From contig NW_026944390.1 of the NCBI RefSeq assembly GCF_033439725.1, forward strand, positions 2,852,001 through 2,916,000: a stretch of DNA of 64,000 bases, read 5' to 3'. Of the stretch, positions 23,714-37,155 are shown in pieces. The DNA is from Neurospora tetraspora (lineage: Eukaryota; Ascomycota; Sordariomycetes; Sordariales; Sordariaceae). The notes below the pieces were generated by a model. The model did not search any database and was not told the origin of the DNA. It worked only from the letters and a program-made list of their open reading frames with translations. The stretch's first letter is position 1, and each line of letters opens with the position of its first letter. The position numbers were made by a program, and so were the translations under genes.

Positions 23714-26696
23714 TTTTGTTTTTGGGGTTTGTAGGGAGCTGGGTTTGAGGGGGGGTTGGTGGGTTGAGATGGAAGTCGTGGCTGTTTAGACCGGTATTTT
23801 AGTCGAGCGGGCGGTTGGCGTTATGGTAAGTAAGCTTGCGCTTGAAGCTGTGGTAACGTGGTTGAGGTTGAGATCCGGTTATGGCGGGGTTTGAAGCTGG
23901 CGACGGTCTAGAATCTAGATGGTTGACGTTGGCGTCTGGCGGATATTGCGGCCAGTATTCTAGTTGGAAAGTTTAATCTTATGCAACTGAAGAGTGAACC
24001 AAACACAAGAGGAAGAAGAAAAGGGGGCTCAGCCTTAACAGGAGATGAAAGTGGATTCAAGCTGTCGTGATTGTTGACATCGGCATCCGGATGAGCTGGC
24101 GAGGGGTCGCCGTCGGCACTGCGGCAGTGTCCCGGCAGTGTCCCGGCAGTGCACTGTAAGACGCGATAAGATAAGCGCTAAGCTCCAGGGCTCCTTGGCT
24201 TCAGCGGCTGGCGGTCCCCTGATGACGTAGTTTTGGGGCTCGGCGTGTCCACTTTATTTCAGTGGTGTTTGCGGTTAGGGTTGGCTATGGTAAAAGACGG
24301 CGATGAGGTAGTTTTGGGGATATCGTTTTCTCCATTTACTTCACATTAAGACCGCCGAAAGTGCGCTTGATGCCTAGGCCATTATCTGCTTCATTGACTC
24401 TCTTCTTTGCAAGGATTTAGCGGTTGTAGTTGTGAAGTTATCGCAGAGTGACCAACGACCCCTCAAAGCAGCCCGAGCCAATGCATCGCCAACCCGCCAT
24501 GGAACTTGGAAGCGGGAGGAGGAACCGAACCAATTTCCAGAGTAGCTGGGTTCGAAAGTGCCATTGAGGCATGAAAAAAGGGCAAAAGAAAGTCCCGAGT
24601 ATGCGGGCCATTGTCGAGGCAGAAGATGGGTGATTGAATGATTATTTGAGTGGGAAAGGGATAAGTTGGTGTTCAATGGTGATGGAGTGAACAAGAAACA
24701 TCAGAAAACGGAAGTCGAGTAGGTATAGTTTTGTATTCTCCGTGCTCTCCAGCGGAAAATCTCCGCCCTTACCAACCAAACACTGGAATGCGGACAATCA
24801 CCAAAGTAAGGGATGCACGTGGCTTGCCCGCACTTCTACAGGTGTCTGCCGGGAATGGCTTCACATTGTTCCAGGCCGTGTGCAAACATTGTTCTTTGCC
24901 GCGCCCCTTTGACCACAAATTGTCATCCCCCTCTCGCCCCCTACCCAGACGGCTTGCGTGGAAGCTCCAAAGACTGTCAACCAGGCTGTTCTAGACGTTT
25001 GACGGTTCATACAATTGTCTTTGTGATCCCGATTGATGAATCGTTTGCTTTTCATTTGTGCCCCCTCTCCCCCTCTCCTCTCAGACAGAAGGACTCGGCT
25101 AGCATACAAGAAGTCGAGTCATGCCCACCTTTGACTTGACAGTCGTTCCTGTCGTTTCCCTACGACCTAAAGACTGCCAGAATCTGTAATCATCAAGCCA
25201 TATCCGACACATCTCTCCAAATATATCGAGACCTGATAATAAGCCAAAATGGACGCCAAACCCCACCAAACCCGTCCTGACCCGACATTCCCCCAAGTCA
25301 TACGCGCCCCCTTCAAGTCCACAACGTTCGCTCTTTCGGGGGTAGGGTACGATTGGTACAACTGGAATGAGAAGCCCTTAGAGTGTCTGTGAGGGGCGTT
25401 TGGATTGCCTGTTTGATGTCAGTTTCCGTCAACCCTTCTCTTCTTGTTTTCTTCTTCATTAGGTGTCATTGTGTTGACACCATGGACAGTTCGAGGAGTT
25501 ATTGTGTTCCATTCGACCGAACACACGGCTACAATGTCACGATAAGAGGACCCATGTATGGGGAGATGGTCAGTAAGAGGAAAAATCCATATCATCATCC
25601 ATAAAAACAGAGCATATGACCGCTATCCGAGTCCAATCGTTTCATCGATCCATCCATCCGTCCGTCCGTTCGAACCGGTCACGTCTACCGTGCCGTTTCG
25701 CCCAATCCCTCTTAGAGATATGATAAGGACAATGAGACGAAACCAGAACAACAAATGGTATCTTGAAGACAGAGACAAACAGGAAAGAGAAAAGAAAACA
25801 GCATGCCATCCCTTCTAGCCATGGCCTTTTGTGTACCTTTTGTGTATGTAGAACCACCCTCTCTCCTTGGTCATGACAATGGAAATTTTGTCTACCGCAG
25901 TCTTTCGTCACTTTTGTTTACCACGGAAACATGATGAAACCACGAGATCTGTCAAGAATCCACCCAGGAAAGTCCGTCAAACATCTTCCCAACAAAGAGA
26001 TGAACCACGACATCTGTCAAACATCCACCCGAGAAAGAATGCAGCAAAGGCCAATACTTTTTCATAACATCATAAAGCAAACCCAAGCATCGCTTTTGTT
26101 TCTCAAACCACAAGGAAACCACCACCCAGTAACCATAATCATCACTCAGGAAATGTGTATTCTCGCAAAGAATTGCTATGTAACAAAAAGAAAACCGTGT
26201 CTTGTGTGTATCGAGTCGAATCAACATCGAGTCGTCGTTCGTAAAAACCATCGCCGTCGTACTGTCGTACAGATAAACGCTTTGCATCGCCTTTGCGAAT
26301 GCGTTGCGCTCAACTGGAGGCCAGGGATGTTCCCAACATCAGAGATGCTGCTTGCTGTCGTTCGTCCTAGACGTCTTCGTTCGTCATAGTTGCGGTTGTT
26401 GGTCCTTTCGGAGAACAACGCAATCCGAGCTGAACGTGTCTACTCGAACAACAGACAGACAACACTCGTCGGGCCATGCCGTCCTTCCACGTACGTAGCC
26501 TGAAAACCAGGCCCACACGATGTCATTCCCGGTGGAAGAGGGATCGTGGGTATGTGTAGTACCGTACACTTGCTGCTGTTTCCTCATCCGTAGTAGTAGG
26601 TATCGTTACCGGTGTCCAGTCCGTATCCGAGATCCGTAAGCCATATCCGAAATCCGTAGTCCGTACCCGTACCCGTAATCCATATCCGTCCAATCC
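23714..26696. other. Intergenic region (3 kb)
   Basis: It separates two genes on the minus strand. Reading frames are short and not conserved in character. Notable are a triplicated CGGCAGTGTCC-type motif at about 24120-24152 and the tandem repeat at its right end. The right part is probably the 3' UTR of the gene that stops at 26697. No RNA gene was recognised. Confidence 0.5.
26619..26692. repeat. Degenerate tandem repeat of ATCCGTA-like units
   Basis: About ten units of the form (A/G/C)TCCGTA or ATATCCG occur head to tail just downstream of the stop codon of the acidic nuclear-protein gene, with CCCGTA variants in the middle. It lies in the presumed 3' UTR. Confidence 0.65.
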
Positions 26697-28678
26697 TTAC
26701 ACCATCGGCAATGAATCCACCGAAAGCTCCGAGACAGTGCTGAGATTACTCCGGTGTCGCTTATGCACATGCATCGTTGTCGGGTCGTCAATCAGGGAAC
26801 CGCCGGGACCGGTAGTGGGAGCCTTCCTTTTCTGTGCAATGATTTGGTTGAGCGGGGGATCCAGGTTGAAGTCACGCCATGGGCTTGGGGTAAAGTCAAA
26901 GTAAGGGGAAGTAAGAGGAAAGGAAGGGGGTAAAAAAAGATGGTGAGGTCCTACCATGGAACTGTTTTTCCTCCTGCGGGCGGGGGTGATGGGTGTTGTG
27001 ACCGTCTCCAGACTGCCGGTCTTGATACCTCTCAGTGTGCCGTGGTAGTAAGGTCCCGAGAACGAAAGCGATTCCTGGGTGGCTCGGTCGCTGAGAATCA
27101 GCTGCTGGTTGATTTGGTTGCGCCGGAAAGCTCCGACAGCGTCCGCGTTGTTGGTCAGATGGTTGAGTAAGGGGTGCATGGCCTGTTTTTCGCCGTCCTT
27201 CTTGGTCGGCGAGTTGGCGGCGCTCTCCGGGTCCAAGTCCAGCTCTTCATCGTCTTCCGAATCAGTGTTATCGAATCTCAGGAAATCATCAATGTCGAGC
27301 TTCGCCTCCTCCTCGTCCACTTCCGGGATGCCCAGCTCGGAGTCGTCACTATCGTCTCCCGCGTAAAAGTCCTCGCCCATGGGGAAGAAGGCCTCGGCCG
27401 GACCCCACGGTTGTGTGTTCATAAAGTCGCCAAACGTGTTGGAAGAGACCATGGCGCCCATCATGAGGTAACCGGGGTTGGTAAGCAGGGGAGCGAAGTA
27501 GTCGAGAGTAGCTGATGGGACATCGTTAATAGCCTCCTCAGCTGCCAAGTCTGCGGCCTGGTGGTCCCTCTTGAAGATCATGATCTTGCGAGAATTGGGG
27601 TTGAAGACAGCGATCGGCTTGTTCTCGGATCCGTCCAGGTGGAAACGGCCCACGCGAGGTTTGCCCCGTTGGGACCGGGATGGCCTCTCAGCCTCGGACT
27701 CTGAAGACACAGGCGCCGACTCGACACGTGCTGCCTGCTTCTTCCGGATAATGGGCTCTGGGTCCTCTTCTTCTGTTGTTTCGCCGTCCGCTGTGACGAG
27801 TTAGCTCCGCACAAAGTTCGAACGAACTCGATTGACTCACTCTCGTATCCGTCAAGCTCCGCCTCTTGCGCTTTGGAGAGAGCCGAGTCGGACAGTTCTG
27901 GCGTTATTGTCGGAATGGGTACCGTCAGGTTAGGCAAGAGAGGGGCACCCAGCATGGATTGCGGCATCTGGACCTCATCCTCCGAATCCATAAAGAACTC
28001 TTGCGGATTGCTGTCATAATCCCAGAAAGATTCGGCCGAGGATGACTCATTGCCACGCTCGATCTCGATGCGGAAGGCGGGGTCTAGCTCGTTGCGGTCA
28101 ACAAAGATATCAGGGAACAAGTCGGCATTGGATTCGGTCTCGGTGGTTGTCGAGTCCGAGTCACTGTCGTCGTCAGGAATACCGGCAAAGCGAACGTGAC
28201 GTTTGACGCTGACCTCGGTCTCGACGGAGGGTTCGGGGACTTGCTCGATGAATGTGCTCTCCTCGTGCTCCGACAGACCGCCCCAGCTTTCATTCTCGTC
28301 AGCAGCATTGTCGTCGTCGTCCTCAGGCTCGTCATCGTCCTCATCTTCGTCGTCACCGTCTTCGTTCTGTTCATCTTCCTCGTCCTCCTCTTCGTCTTCC
28401 TCGTCGGCATCGTGGTCTTCCTCCTGAGCAATCACTTGGGGCCGAGGGGTGTTGTCCAATGGACGCTTGCGGGAAGCTCGCGTCAAGAGGTGCTCCTCCT
28501 CGGCCGCCATGACATTGTGCTCGTCATCTTCGCTCTCGCTGAGGTCCTCGACGGCCGAGTAGCCTTCATCGTCGGAGAGGTCGAGGGAGGAGGAAGAGGT
28601 GGAGGAGACGGAAACCCGGCGCTTGGTAGCCTTGAGAGGCGTCCGCGGGTTTTTTAGTTTGATGGTTGTCCGGGACAT
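26697..28678 (-). CDS. Acidic, probably nuclear protein; possible CRF1/IFH1-type transcription co-regulator
   Basis: Two exons (28678-27841 and 27790-26697) separated by a 50 nt intron with GTGAGT donor and GCTAAC branch give about 643 residues. The N-terminal 130 residues include a run of Asp/Glu-rich segments. A conserved-looking block reads LFPDIFVDRNELDPAF, then SSSAESFWDYD, then DGETTEEEDPEP across the splice junction. Basic KKR and KRHRS clusters near the C-terminus could be nuclear signals. The order of an acidic N-terminus, the FWDYD block and the TTEEE motif reminds me of fungal CRF1/IFH1 regulators of ribosomal-protein genes, but this is a tentative family guess. A pyrimidine-rich stretch near 26890-26955 looks intronic but its phases do not fit, so it was kept as coding. 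Confidence 0.7.
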
Positions 28679-29942
28679 GGTGGGGGACTGGGTGACCGGG
28701 TATAGGTGGGTGGTGGTTGGTATGATGCAAGCGGCGGTGAACCGTGCGCGGAGCTAAGATCTGGTCGGGGGGTTGAAATGGGATTGCCCAGTCCAGAAGG
28801 TTTTCGTACGGGGGGATTGTCGTGTAGGTATAATTGGATGTCGGCTGGAGCTGTCGAGGGGTCTTGTTTGGGTGTCTGTCGAGGATCCCAAGAACAGCAA
28901 GACAAAAGACGGGGTCGGACTTGAGGTGGGGATGGAGTGACTTTGTGACGGTAGAAATCGGTGGCAGTGGAGAAACGGGGTATGCTCCTCTCTCAGGGTC
29001 GTCTGGACTAGCTGTCTGTCCTTTTGTCTTTTTGATAGTGTTGATATGATGTTGTCTTTTTGGGGTAGATTCTTCTGGAGGTCGATGATATGTTGTAGCC
29101 GCTTTCCCACTCTTCCAAGTCCTGCACTGGGACACTGCCTGTCCTATGCCCTGTCGCGGTATGTGCAGATGCTGTGCAGGGAAGAGGCCTTTTTCGAGGT
29201 TGAGAAAAGCCTGGATAGCTTCTGATAGTCGAGTGGTATGGGTAGGGAGGGCAGGGATAGTCTCTCTCGTTGAGGCTGCTGGACTGCGGGCGCTGTGAAT
29301 GGCACCCGCAGTGGGCGCTTAGAGCTCAACGACGGCCGAAGGCATCTTGAAAATCTCGACTGAAGCTAGTTTATGTATGCTGGTGGGGTTGTGAGGGCGA
29401 CTTCGTTGTCTTTGGTTATGGTGGTTGTGGTGGTTGTGGTTGGGATGTTGAAAAGGAAAAAAGGGAAAAAAGAGGAGGCGAGAGAAGGAGGGGAGCAGTC
29501 CGTCGTCAGCCAAACAGCAAAAGCGCAAGGGAAACTTTTTTTGCTTCCCGTCACTTTGCACTCCCATTGCTCCCGTTGTTCCCTCGCAACCTTTCATTTT
29601 GCTGCTGCCACTCCTGGAGCCACCAAGACTGCTGTAACTGCTGTAACGGCAGGTAACGAACCGTACTGATTGGTTTTGTCTCTCCTTTTCTGGTCTCTGA
29701 TTGGTTCAATTGGGTGCCATTGGGTTCCACTGGTTCCACCGACCCAGATCGTGGGGCAGCTTCAGTGGATTCATGTCGTGCGTTCCGCTCTCAAAAAGGG
29801 TACGTACCTTTTCTCCCTCGAATTGGCACTTGTCGCGGCCCGGTTGGTTGGACCATTCCACGCCAATGCCGACGCCAATTCGCCATTTGGCAGCTGGTCA
29901 AAGTGGAACAGTCTAAAATTTCACGCAAGGTGACAAGCAAAC
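28679..29942. other. Upstream region of the acidic protein gene, up to the transposon boundary
   Basis: It contains the promoter and 5' UTR of the minus-strand gene, with TTGTGGTGGTTG repeats near 29415-29440 (CAACCACCA on the transcribed strand) and purine tracts. Frames here are short. Base composition is normal up to 29942 and changes abruptly at the element boundary. Confidence 0.55.
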
Positions 29943-32900
29943 TACCGCTTTTACCCAATCGTAAGAGATTTTAGTCTCTGTTACATTGACCTCTCTTACC
30001 CCCCCCGCGCCCCTGCCCTATATTGTATGTGAATCTCTTCGAATAAAGTGAGAAGAGGTTTATAATAATCTTGAACGTTTTGGCCATTAGCCGTAATAAT
30101 ACTTATATAAATAAAAAATTTATTTAATAGTTATTCGCGATTATCTTAATAATAATAATACGTATCTAAATTCGGATTGCTCGTTGTACTTTGTGTAAGC
30201 TAGAGCTTCCTTATTATATTTTTCTTTTTTGTATTGTAATTTATATTTATTATTAGGCATCCCTTAGCGGGTATATTCGTTAAGCGTAGTAATTATTATC
30301 CTAAGAAATAGGTATTGTATTTCTATTATTCTATATTAAATTTATTTAAAATTTGGTACCAATAATAGTTTAGTCTAATTTTACCTTCGATAAAATTTTC
30401 GGTTTCGTCTAAGACTTTGAAATGTATTCCGATTTTATTATTTTACTTATTTTGAATAGGACTGCGTAGTAATGTATAGCTATTATTATTGAATATATGA
30501 ACTTGGATAAATATTAATAGTTTTAAATTCGGTTTATATATATTATTATTCGAATTCTATTTAATTTAATCGTTCGGTTAGCGTTTAATTAAGTTCCGCG
30601 TTAACCTCACCCGGAATAGGTTGAGTATATCTATCATATTATTTATTAATATAGTAATATTATTTTAATAGTAGTAATTAGCTTTGGCAAAAGTATTATA
30701 TTTTAACTAATATTAACTATCTTATTAATAAAGGTTATATTATAAATTATATTATTTAATTATTTCGCTTAAGAATAGAGGGACGTTATTGTAAAGTACT
30801 CCGGCGTTAAATCATTATTTATTAATTAAGACTTTTATAAGGTATATGATATATTTATTATTATTTTCGAACTTTTTATTAATATAATTAGATTAATAGA
30901 TTATAAGAGTGTATGCGTTTGGGATATCTTATATATATTCTCTTCGGATTTAAATAAGTATTTTACTTTTACTTTTTTAAATTCCTCTGCGCCCTTGAAT
31001 TCGCTACCTATATAATATTCGTAGTTATAAATGAATTTTATACAATTTATTAATAGCGCGATTTCTACGAAAAGTTCTCCGATCTTTATTAATTCTATCG
31101 GACCCTTCTTCTTTCCATCCTATAGTTCGGATATATAATTATTTTAATTAAATAGTCCGAATCCTATATATAGGAATACGCCGGTTTTTATTAGCCTGGG
31201 AAATTTATAAACTCCTTTCGGATTTTTTGCGCTTTTATTAACCGACCTAATATTAGTATTATTTTTAATTGTATTCTGTTTAGCAAAAGTTGGAACTTTG
31301 AGCGCCTCGAATTCTTCTTTATCCTTACTATAAGAATTATTATATTAAAAATAATTATTTATATCGTTAGTAAGGATTTAATTAGTAAGGCGAAGAAATA
31401 TTTTATCCGTGCTTTAATAAGGCGTAATATTTATAATTAAGCCGATACGCTTTTAATAATTTAAATTTATTATTTTATATTCGGCTTCCGGATTAGGAAC
31501 GATTTTATTAATAATTCGTTACTCTAAAATCCTAATATCGTATTATTATATTGATAGTAATATTAGAGATGGAAATAGATATATTTAACATTATTCGGGT
31601 TATATAGTATAGCGAAGTTATATTTTAGGATATTATAGATTTATAATAGCGTTTCAGTCGTGCCATCTATCGTAGTGGAGAAGGGATTATTTATTTCTTT
31701 ATACCTTATTAGTATTTCAATAGGTTTAGGTATACTTGTAAGAAATAATCTCCGTTAAAAACGTATTTCGACGATAACCGTTCGTAAATATATAAATCCG
31801 AAATATTATTTATAATAAATAGGATATTTAATATAATTTAATCCTAATTATTTAATTAATCGAAATATTCCCAGTCTATTATAAACCTTAATTTTAGTAT
31901 ATTTAGGATTATTTATCCGAAGAAATAAATTAAATATAATACTACGAAAAAGATTGAATTAATTATAGAATATCCCAAAATATATATTATTACGAATATG
32001 AAATATTTTTACAAAATTATCCTTAACGTCCTTTAAAGCTGTATTAATTATATTAATTATATACGTACTATATATTATAATAAATATAATTATTATTTTT
32101 TTCGAATTGAATAGTTATTTAAAAAGTTAAAGAAGAAGCTTGGTCTACCGACTGATGGTTTAAAGGTAAATATTTTCTTAATATACTTCTAAAACTTCTT
32201 CGGGGAGCATATTAATTCAGTTTATATTAAATATAATATCGACTTCTAAAAATTTTATACAGTTCTCTTACTACCCGAAATCTCTTAATAAATTATATAT
32301 ACTATAATTATATTTAAAGTAGCTGACTCAATCCGTACTTTGTTTAATTTAATAGTATAAATACTTTTTTCATAAGATCAAAAGTATTTGAATATTTATA
32401 AATGTAATCTCTCTATAGAACATATTAGAATCCTATTAGTTATTAATTATATGATTTAGAATAATAAATGTAAGAACAATGTTCTGCTTGCTAGGCAGAA
32501 TTTGTAATGCCTACTATAAGGCCAATGTCAACCTGTGACAACCGCCAACCTTCTAATTCCTATTAATTTCATCGTTTTATCCTTTTTATACATTAACCAA
32601 TAATACTAACTATAAAAACGACGATATTTTCAATCCTTCCCTATAAAACTATACATTATATTACCCTTAGGACTATCGATATCGTTTATACGTAAATAAC
32701 TATACAATCTATATTATTAATTAAATCTAATTTCGTTTTATAAACGTAATAAAAAACTTTAAAAATGTTAAAAGTTTTACTATTAATAACGAATACAACA
32801 TCATTTACTAGCAACCTTCCTCCCCCGGGTTTATATACGTTATTAGTTTATCCCTTAAAAGTAGTAGCTATCATTTTAGCTAAATTCGAGAGCAGTAAAG

Positions 32901-35900
32901 GGATATTATTAAAGAATATATTTTAAATAAGAATTAGTTAATTAAATACTTCATAAAATCAAAAGGGAAGCGATAGCGAAATTACAATATATAAAGTATT
33001 AAAAGAAAATGCTAAGAAGGTAAAGTATTTATATAGGTAGAAGAATTTACCGTTATTAAAAATAAAGACGAGGATTAAAAATAAAAATAAAGATTAATAT
33101 TAGTAATAATATTAATCGATTAGAATTAGCGCTATTAAAGTTCCCTCCTTATCTTTAATTATTAATTCTATATTATCCACCTCCGATTTAGCCGTAATAA
33201 GAGCCTCTTCGTTAGCCGCAATAAATTTAGTAATAAATTCGAACTTTTTAAACTTACTAAAGCCAAAAATCCATCATTATTTATAGAAGGCCTTTAACTA
33301 AATTATATTAAAGTTGGTATAATTCATACCTAACTCGTGAAAGGTAATTTCAGCAATTAATTCAATATAATTATTAATAACTTCAGCGTTAATAATTTAC
33401 TAAAACTCTAAAAAGTGGATATCTCGCTAATTAATCCCCTTAATCTTTATTTTCTAATTTTCAATACCGTTAGGGTATATAGAAATACTATAATCAATAA
33501 AGGATTTAGCTACTAAATTTAGGTTTCCTAATTTAAAACGATTAATTACCCGTACAATAATATATATAAATATAATCCTCTTCTTACCGGGAATCTATTT
33601 TTTAACGTCGACGTTGATAATTTATTATTCTTCGACGTATCGTTCATATTCATCGAAAAGATATACCTTAATAAATTTATTAATATAAGTAACGAAAGTT
33701 TATAATAAAGGTATAAGACCGCTGAGGATTAGCGTTCGGTTAATATTATATTTATTGAGGGTATTAAAGACCTCCTTTATATTATAAAAGCCGGCCGCAT
33801 TTAAAACTAATAATACTTTATTACTATTATTACCCACCTCTTTATATAATTCCTTATTAACTTATTTAACTATTAACTTTTCATTATTATAAACCGTTTT
33901 ATTAAATTCGACCGTTACGCCTTTATTATATTAATCGGTTTTACTTAAACAAATAAAGGAAGTTAATAATAAAATAGAAAGGATAAATTAAATACAAGAA
34001 AATGAAATTTCTGCTTTATTCTTTTTATTTTTTCTTTTTTCCTATAACTAAGTAGGGAATATACTATCTACTTGCCTCTATTTATATTATAACCTATTTA
34101 CCCATAGATAATAAATAGAAGATATAATACTAATTTACCCTTCTATTAAATTAAGGACTTACTCCAAATTAACAACTATACTAACTATAAAGAAAAAGAA
34201 AGAAGAAAGGAAAAAAAATAGAAGGGGAATCCCTAAGTTTATAATACATAGTACTACGCTTATTTACCCGCCTCAATTCGGATTATTATTTATTTACCCA
34301 CAAATAATAAAATTCATACAATATTAATACTTTCTATTGGTTTTAATCTTATACGCAACTTATAATTCAAAAGTATAACTTAAGGAGTAAAGGAAAGAAA
34401 TAAATATAAATAAGAAGGTATAAAAGGGAAGGATTAAAAAAATAATAATAAAAATAAAAGAGTTAAACTTACTATCTCGAATCTTTCGCTTAGCAATATT
34501 AAATATAACTTTAAAAATAAACTTAAATAATAACCGCCATACCCTATCTATAAAAATATATAGAATTAAAGTAATTTACCGCTTACTCTATCCGCTTCGG
34601 TCAGTCCTACCTATAATAGTATCGTTACCTTTAATATCGTATATAACGCTATTAAAGAATTTGAAAAGTACGAGGGTTTCGTCAAAATTAATAATAAACC
34701 GCTTATTTACCTATTAATATTAAAGGAGGGGAAATTAATCAACTGTAAATTAAACAAAGGGGTAAAGAAAATATAAAATACTTACCTTATAAAAATAGGC
34801 AAGCTATAAATTAAATAATTAGTATTTTATATTATAAAAATAGCTGTATTTCTTCGAATAAATTTTAGAAAACTAGTCGTAAAACGAAGGTAATCTTCTA
34901 GCAATTTAGAAAATTACTATATAATATAATAAAGGATAATATTATACCGCCGCATAAAATTTCTAACCTAACTGGTCGAAAATAGAAAATCCAAATAGGG
35001 TTAGCCAATTAATTAGTAAAAGACGGACTTTAACTTTATTCTAAACTAACCGATACATACTAAATCGCCTACTTTATATTTCGAAATAAAGTAATTAAAT
35101 AACTACTTTTCTAACTTTAGCCATTTAAATCGGAAGGGAAATTTAATACTATAAATAACTTTAATTCTTTATAACTACCAACGTACTAAAGTAGAACGGG
35201 GTATACTAAAGTACTTCGAAGCCTAAAAATATATCGGGCGGCGGAAACTAATAAGTAAAGTATAATTATAATTATTAATTATAAAATCGGGTTTTAGGGC
35301 TTTAAATTTATAATTATAATAATTAATATTATTAATAGGAATAAAATTGAAGAAGAAATAATCCAAAATCTTAAATTTAATACAATGGGAATATCTATAA
35401 TAGGGTTTAGCAATCTCGGCCGAAAGGGGATAAACGTATAGTCGGGCTTAAGATTATTTATAAAAGGGTTTAATTTTCTTACTAGGCTTCTTCCATTTAA
35501 TAACAATATCGTAGAAAAATTAGAATAATAAAATCGATATTACTATTAAAGAGAAAGAAGTATTATAAAATAAATTTAAGAATATTTTATCGACTTATAA
35601 AATCTAAGTTTCTGAAGGGGTAAGGAGGGAACTATACAATAAAAAGCCATAATTAAAATAAATAAATAAATTGGAGCAGTAATAATATAAGAAATCTAAA
35701 ATAAAATTCACCTTAGGATTGGTCGGGGTTTTAATAATAATAATAAACCCCGCGATATTAATAGCGGTAAGCTCAAACACGTCGCTCGAATCGCTAGACT
35801 TTTAATACTTACTTCTTTAATAAAAGACTGCATCGCAATACAATAGTTTAGTATTATAGTATTATTTAATTAATTCTAGCGATAATAGCGGTTAAAGTGC

Positions 35901-36133
35901 ACAAATTAAATTTCAAAAAGGTTATTTAGTAAAAGAGTAAAAATAGGGAGACTAAGCAAAATTCTCAATGATTACTAGCACAGGGCATACGGCTAGCATA
36001 GGTTACCTACAGTCGGCTGGCGGGGCTATTAGGGTTGAAAAGTACGTAAAAAGGGGCTTGCCGGCCCGGCCATACTATATTGAGATTAGTATAGCTAGGG
36101 AAGTAAATCTCTTATAACTGGGAAAAAGCGGTA
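29943..36133 (-). mobile_element. RIP-degraded 6.2 kb DNA transposon with CCGCTTTT termini
   Basis: Composition switches to strongly A/T at the left end, and the block is bounded by inverted ends. The left end reads TACCGCTTTTACCCAATCG; the reverse complement of the right end reads TACCGCTTTTTCCCAGTTAT, and both continue with AAGAGATTT. TA is present at both borders, compatible with a TA target duplication. The right about 430 bases match the un-mutated short copy at 59,530-60,115, with TG-to-TA and CA-to-TA differences, the RIP signature. In the short copy this end holds the start of a reading frame running leftward, so the element probably coded on the minus strand. No transposase motif can be recovered, since stop codons fill every frame. 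Its superfamily is therefore unknown; length and TA ends leave several DNA-transposon groups possible. Confidence 0.85.
32466..32552 (-). repeat. Remnant of an LTR-like terminus within the RIP-degraded element
   Basis: This small patch keeps normal base composition inside TA-rich DNA. On the minus strand it starts TGTCACAGG, preceded by a purine-rich stretch, and about 50 bases later has TAGCAAGCAGAACATTGTT. A related start (TGTCACAGG) and inner segment (TAGCGAACAGAACATCGTT) occur at 38,488-38,600 on the other strand. The shared TGTCACAG start is common for Ty3-type LTRs. It may be part of an old nested retrotransposon. Confidence 0.45.
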
Positions 36134-37155
36134 GCAGACCCCACGTTGTCATCTCCTCTTTCCGACTTCACCTCTTGTTGATTGCGTTCGAGGTGCTGCA
36201 AATGGGAGATGGGGGAGAATGCACGTGAACTATCGTGAGTCTTATCTGAGTTTCAGTCTTGATATCTGCTTGTCACCGCTCTTTTGCATTGGCTGCCAGG
36301 CTGCAAAGTCTCGGGACGGGAAGAACAACTGGTAATGTAGGGACGGGATGGAAGGAGGATAGAGCACATGTCAATCTCGACAACCGACCTGGAAATTGGC
36401 TGGAGGGACAGCTTCCATCACACTTTGGATAGTAGGTATCTGGCACGAGACTCGTGACACTCGACACCTTTCTTCTTCAAGCTCTGAAAGAAGGGGACCG
36501 TCGCTTCCCGAGACAACAAACGACATTATTGTCGCCGCAGCCGACCAGCGCTATTCTCGGCAGGGTAGCTGGGGGAGGAATTTGAGGCTCCGCGATCCGC
36601 GAATTGCGACACACCCTCGAACTGAAGTCAAGGTTCCCCGCATCAAAGAGCAGAATTTCATGTTCATCCTGCGACTCCCTTCGCTACCATCATCACTGCG
36701 TTGCTACGCTTCCAAATTGTGGTGCGAGCGGTGCCAGAGCTGAAGAGATTGGAATTATCGAATCGAGTGACGATCCGAGAGAATGATGTCGCAATCGTGA
36801 GTGTCAATCATGGCTGAACATGGGAGTTCAAAAAGTTCTTTCTGCCCCTCATTCTCCGTTTGTCCAAGTTGGCTGCTTGCGTCTTTCCGCTGCTCTTCCG
36901 TCGGCTGCCAGCTGGCGGACTTTTGCAGCTCGAAGAGGGGCATCGGAGTACTCCGTGAGATCGAGGCAAAAATGAAGCTTCAAGCTTGAAAAGCCTTTTC
37001 TTTCTTCGCTTCGGTTGCTGTTCCGCCTTCCAGATAGCGCAAGCGGCGAGTCTATCTTTCGGCCCTGTTATTGAACAACCGAAGGAGTCATCCACGCTCC
37101 GACTTGTCCTTCCCCACGGCCTGTTTCAGCCAATACCATCATCACCTCCCGTAGT
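36134..37155. other. Island of normal composition between the two degraded transposons
   Basis: About 1 kb with ordinary G+C lies between two RIP-type blocks, with sharp edges at both terminal inverted repeats. Reading frames up to 115 codons occur, but none has a recognisable domain and they overlap on both strands. It appears to be single-copy DNA that neither element invaded. Confidence 0.6.

Noticed and set aside
26885-26960. Second intron in the acidic protein gene
   Set aside because: A GTAGGA donor and CCCAAG acceptor flank a pyrimidine tract, but splicing them shifts the frame into an immediate stop, while the unspliced frame reads through.
28196-28657. Plus-strand hydrophobic frame opposite the acidic protein
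   Set aside because: The Val/Leu runs are simply the complement of Asp/Glu codons in the true gene.
36396-36743. 115-codon frame in the island between transposons
   Set aside because: No motif, overlapped by similar frames on both strands; consistent with chance in a 1 kb non-coding island.
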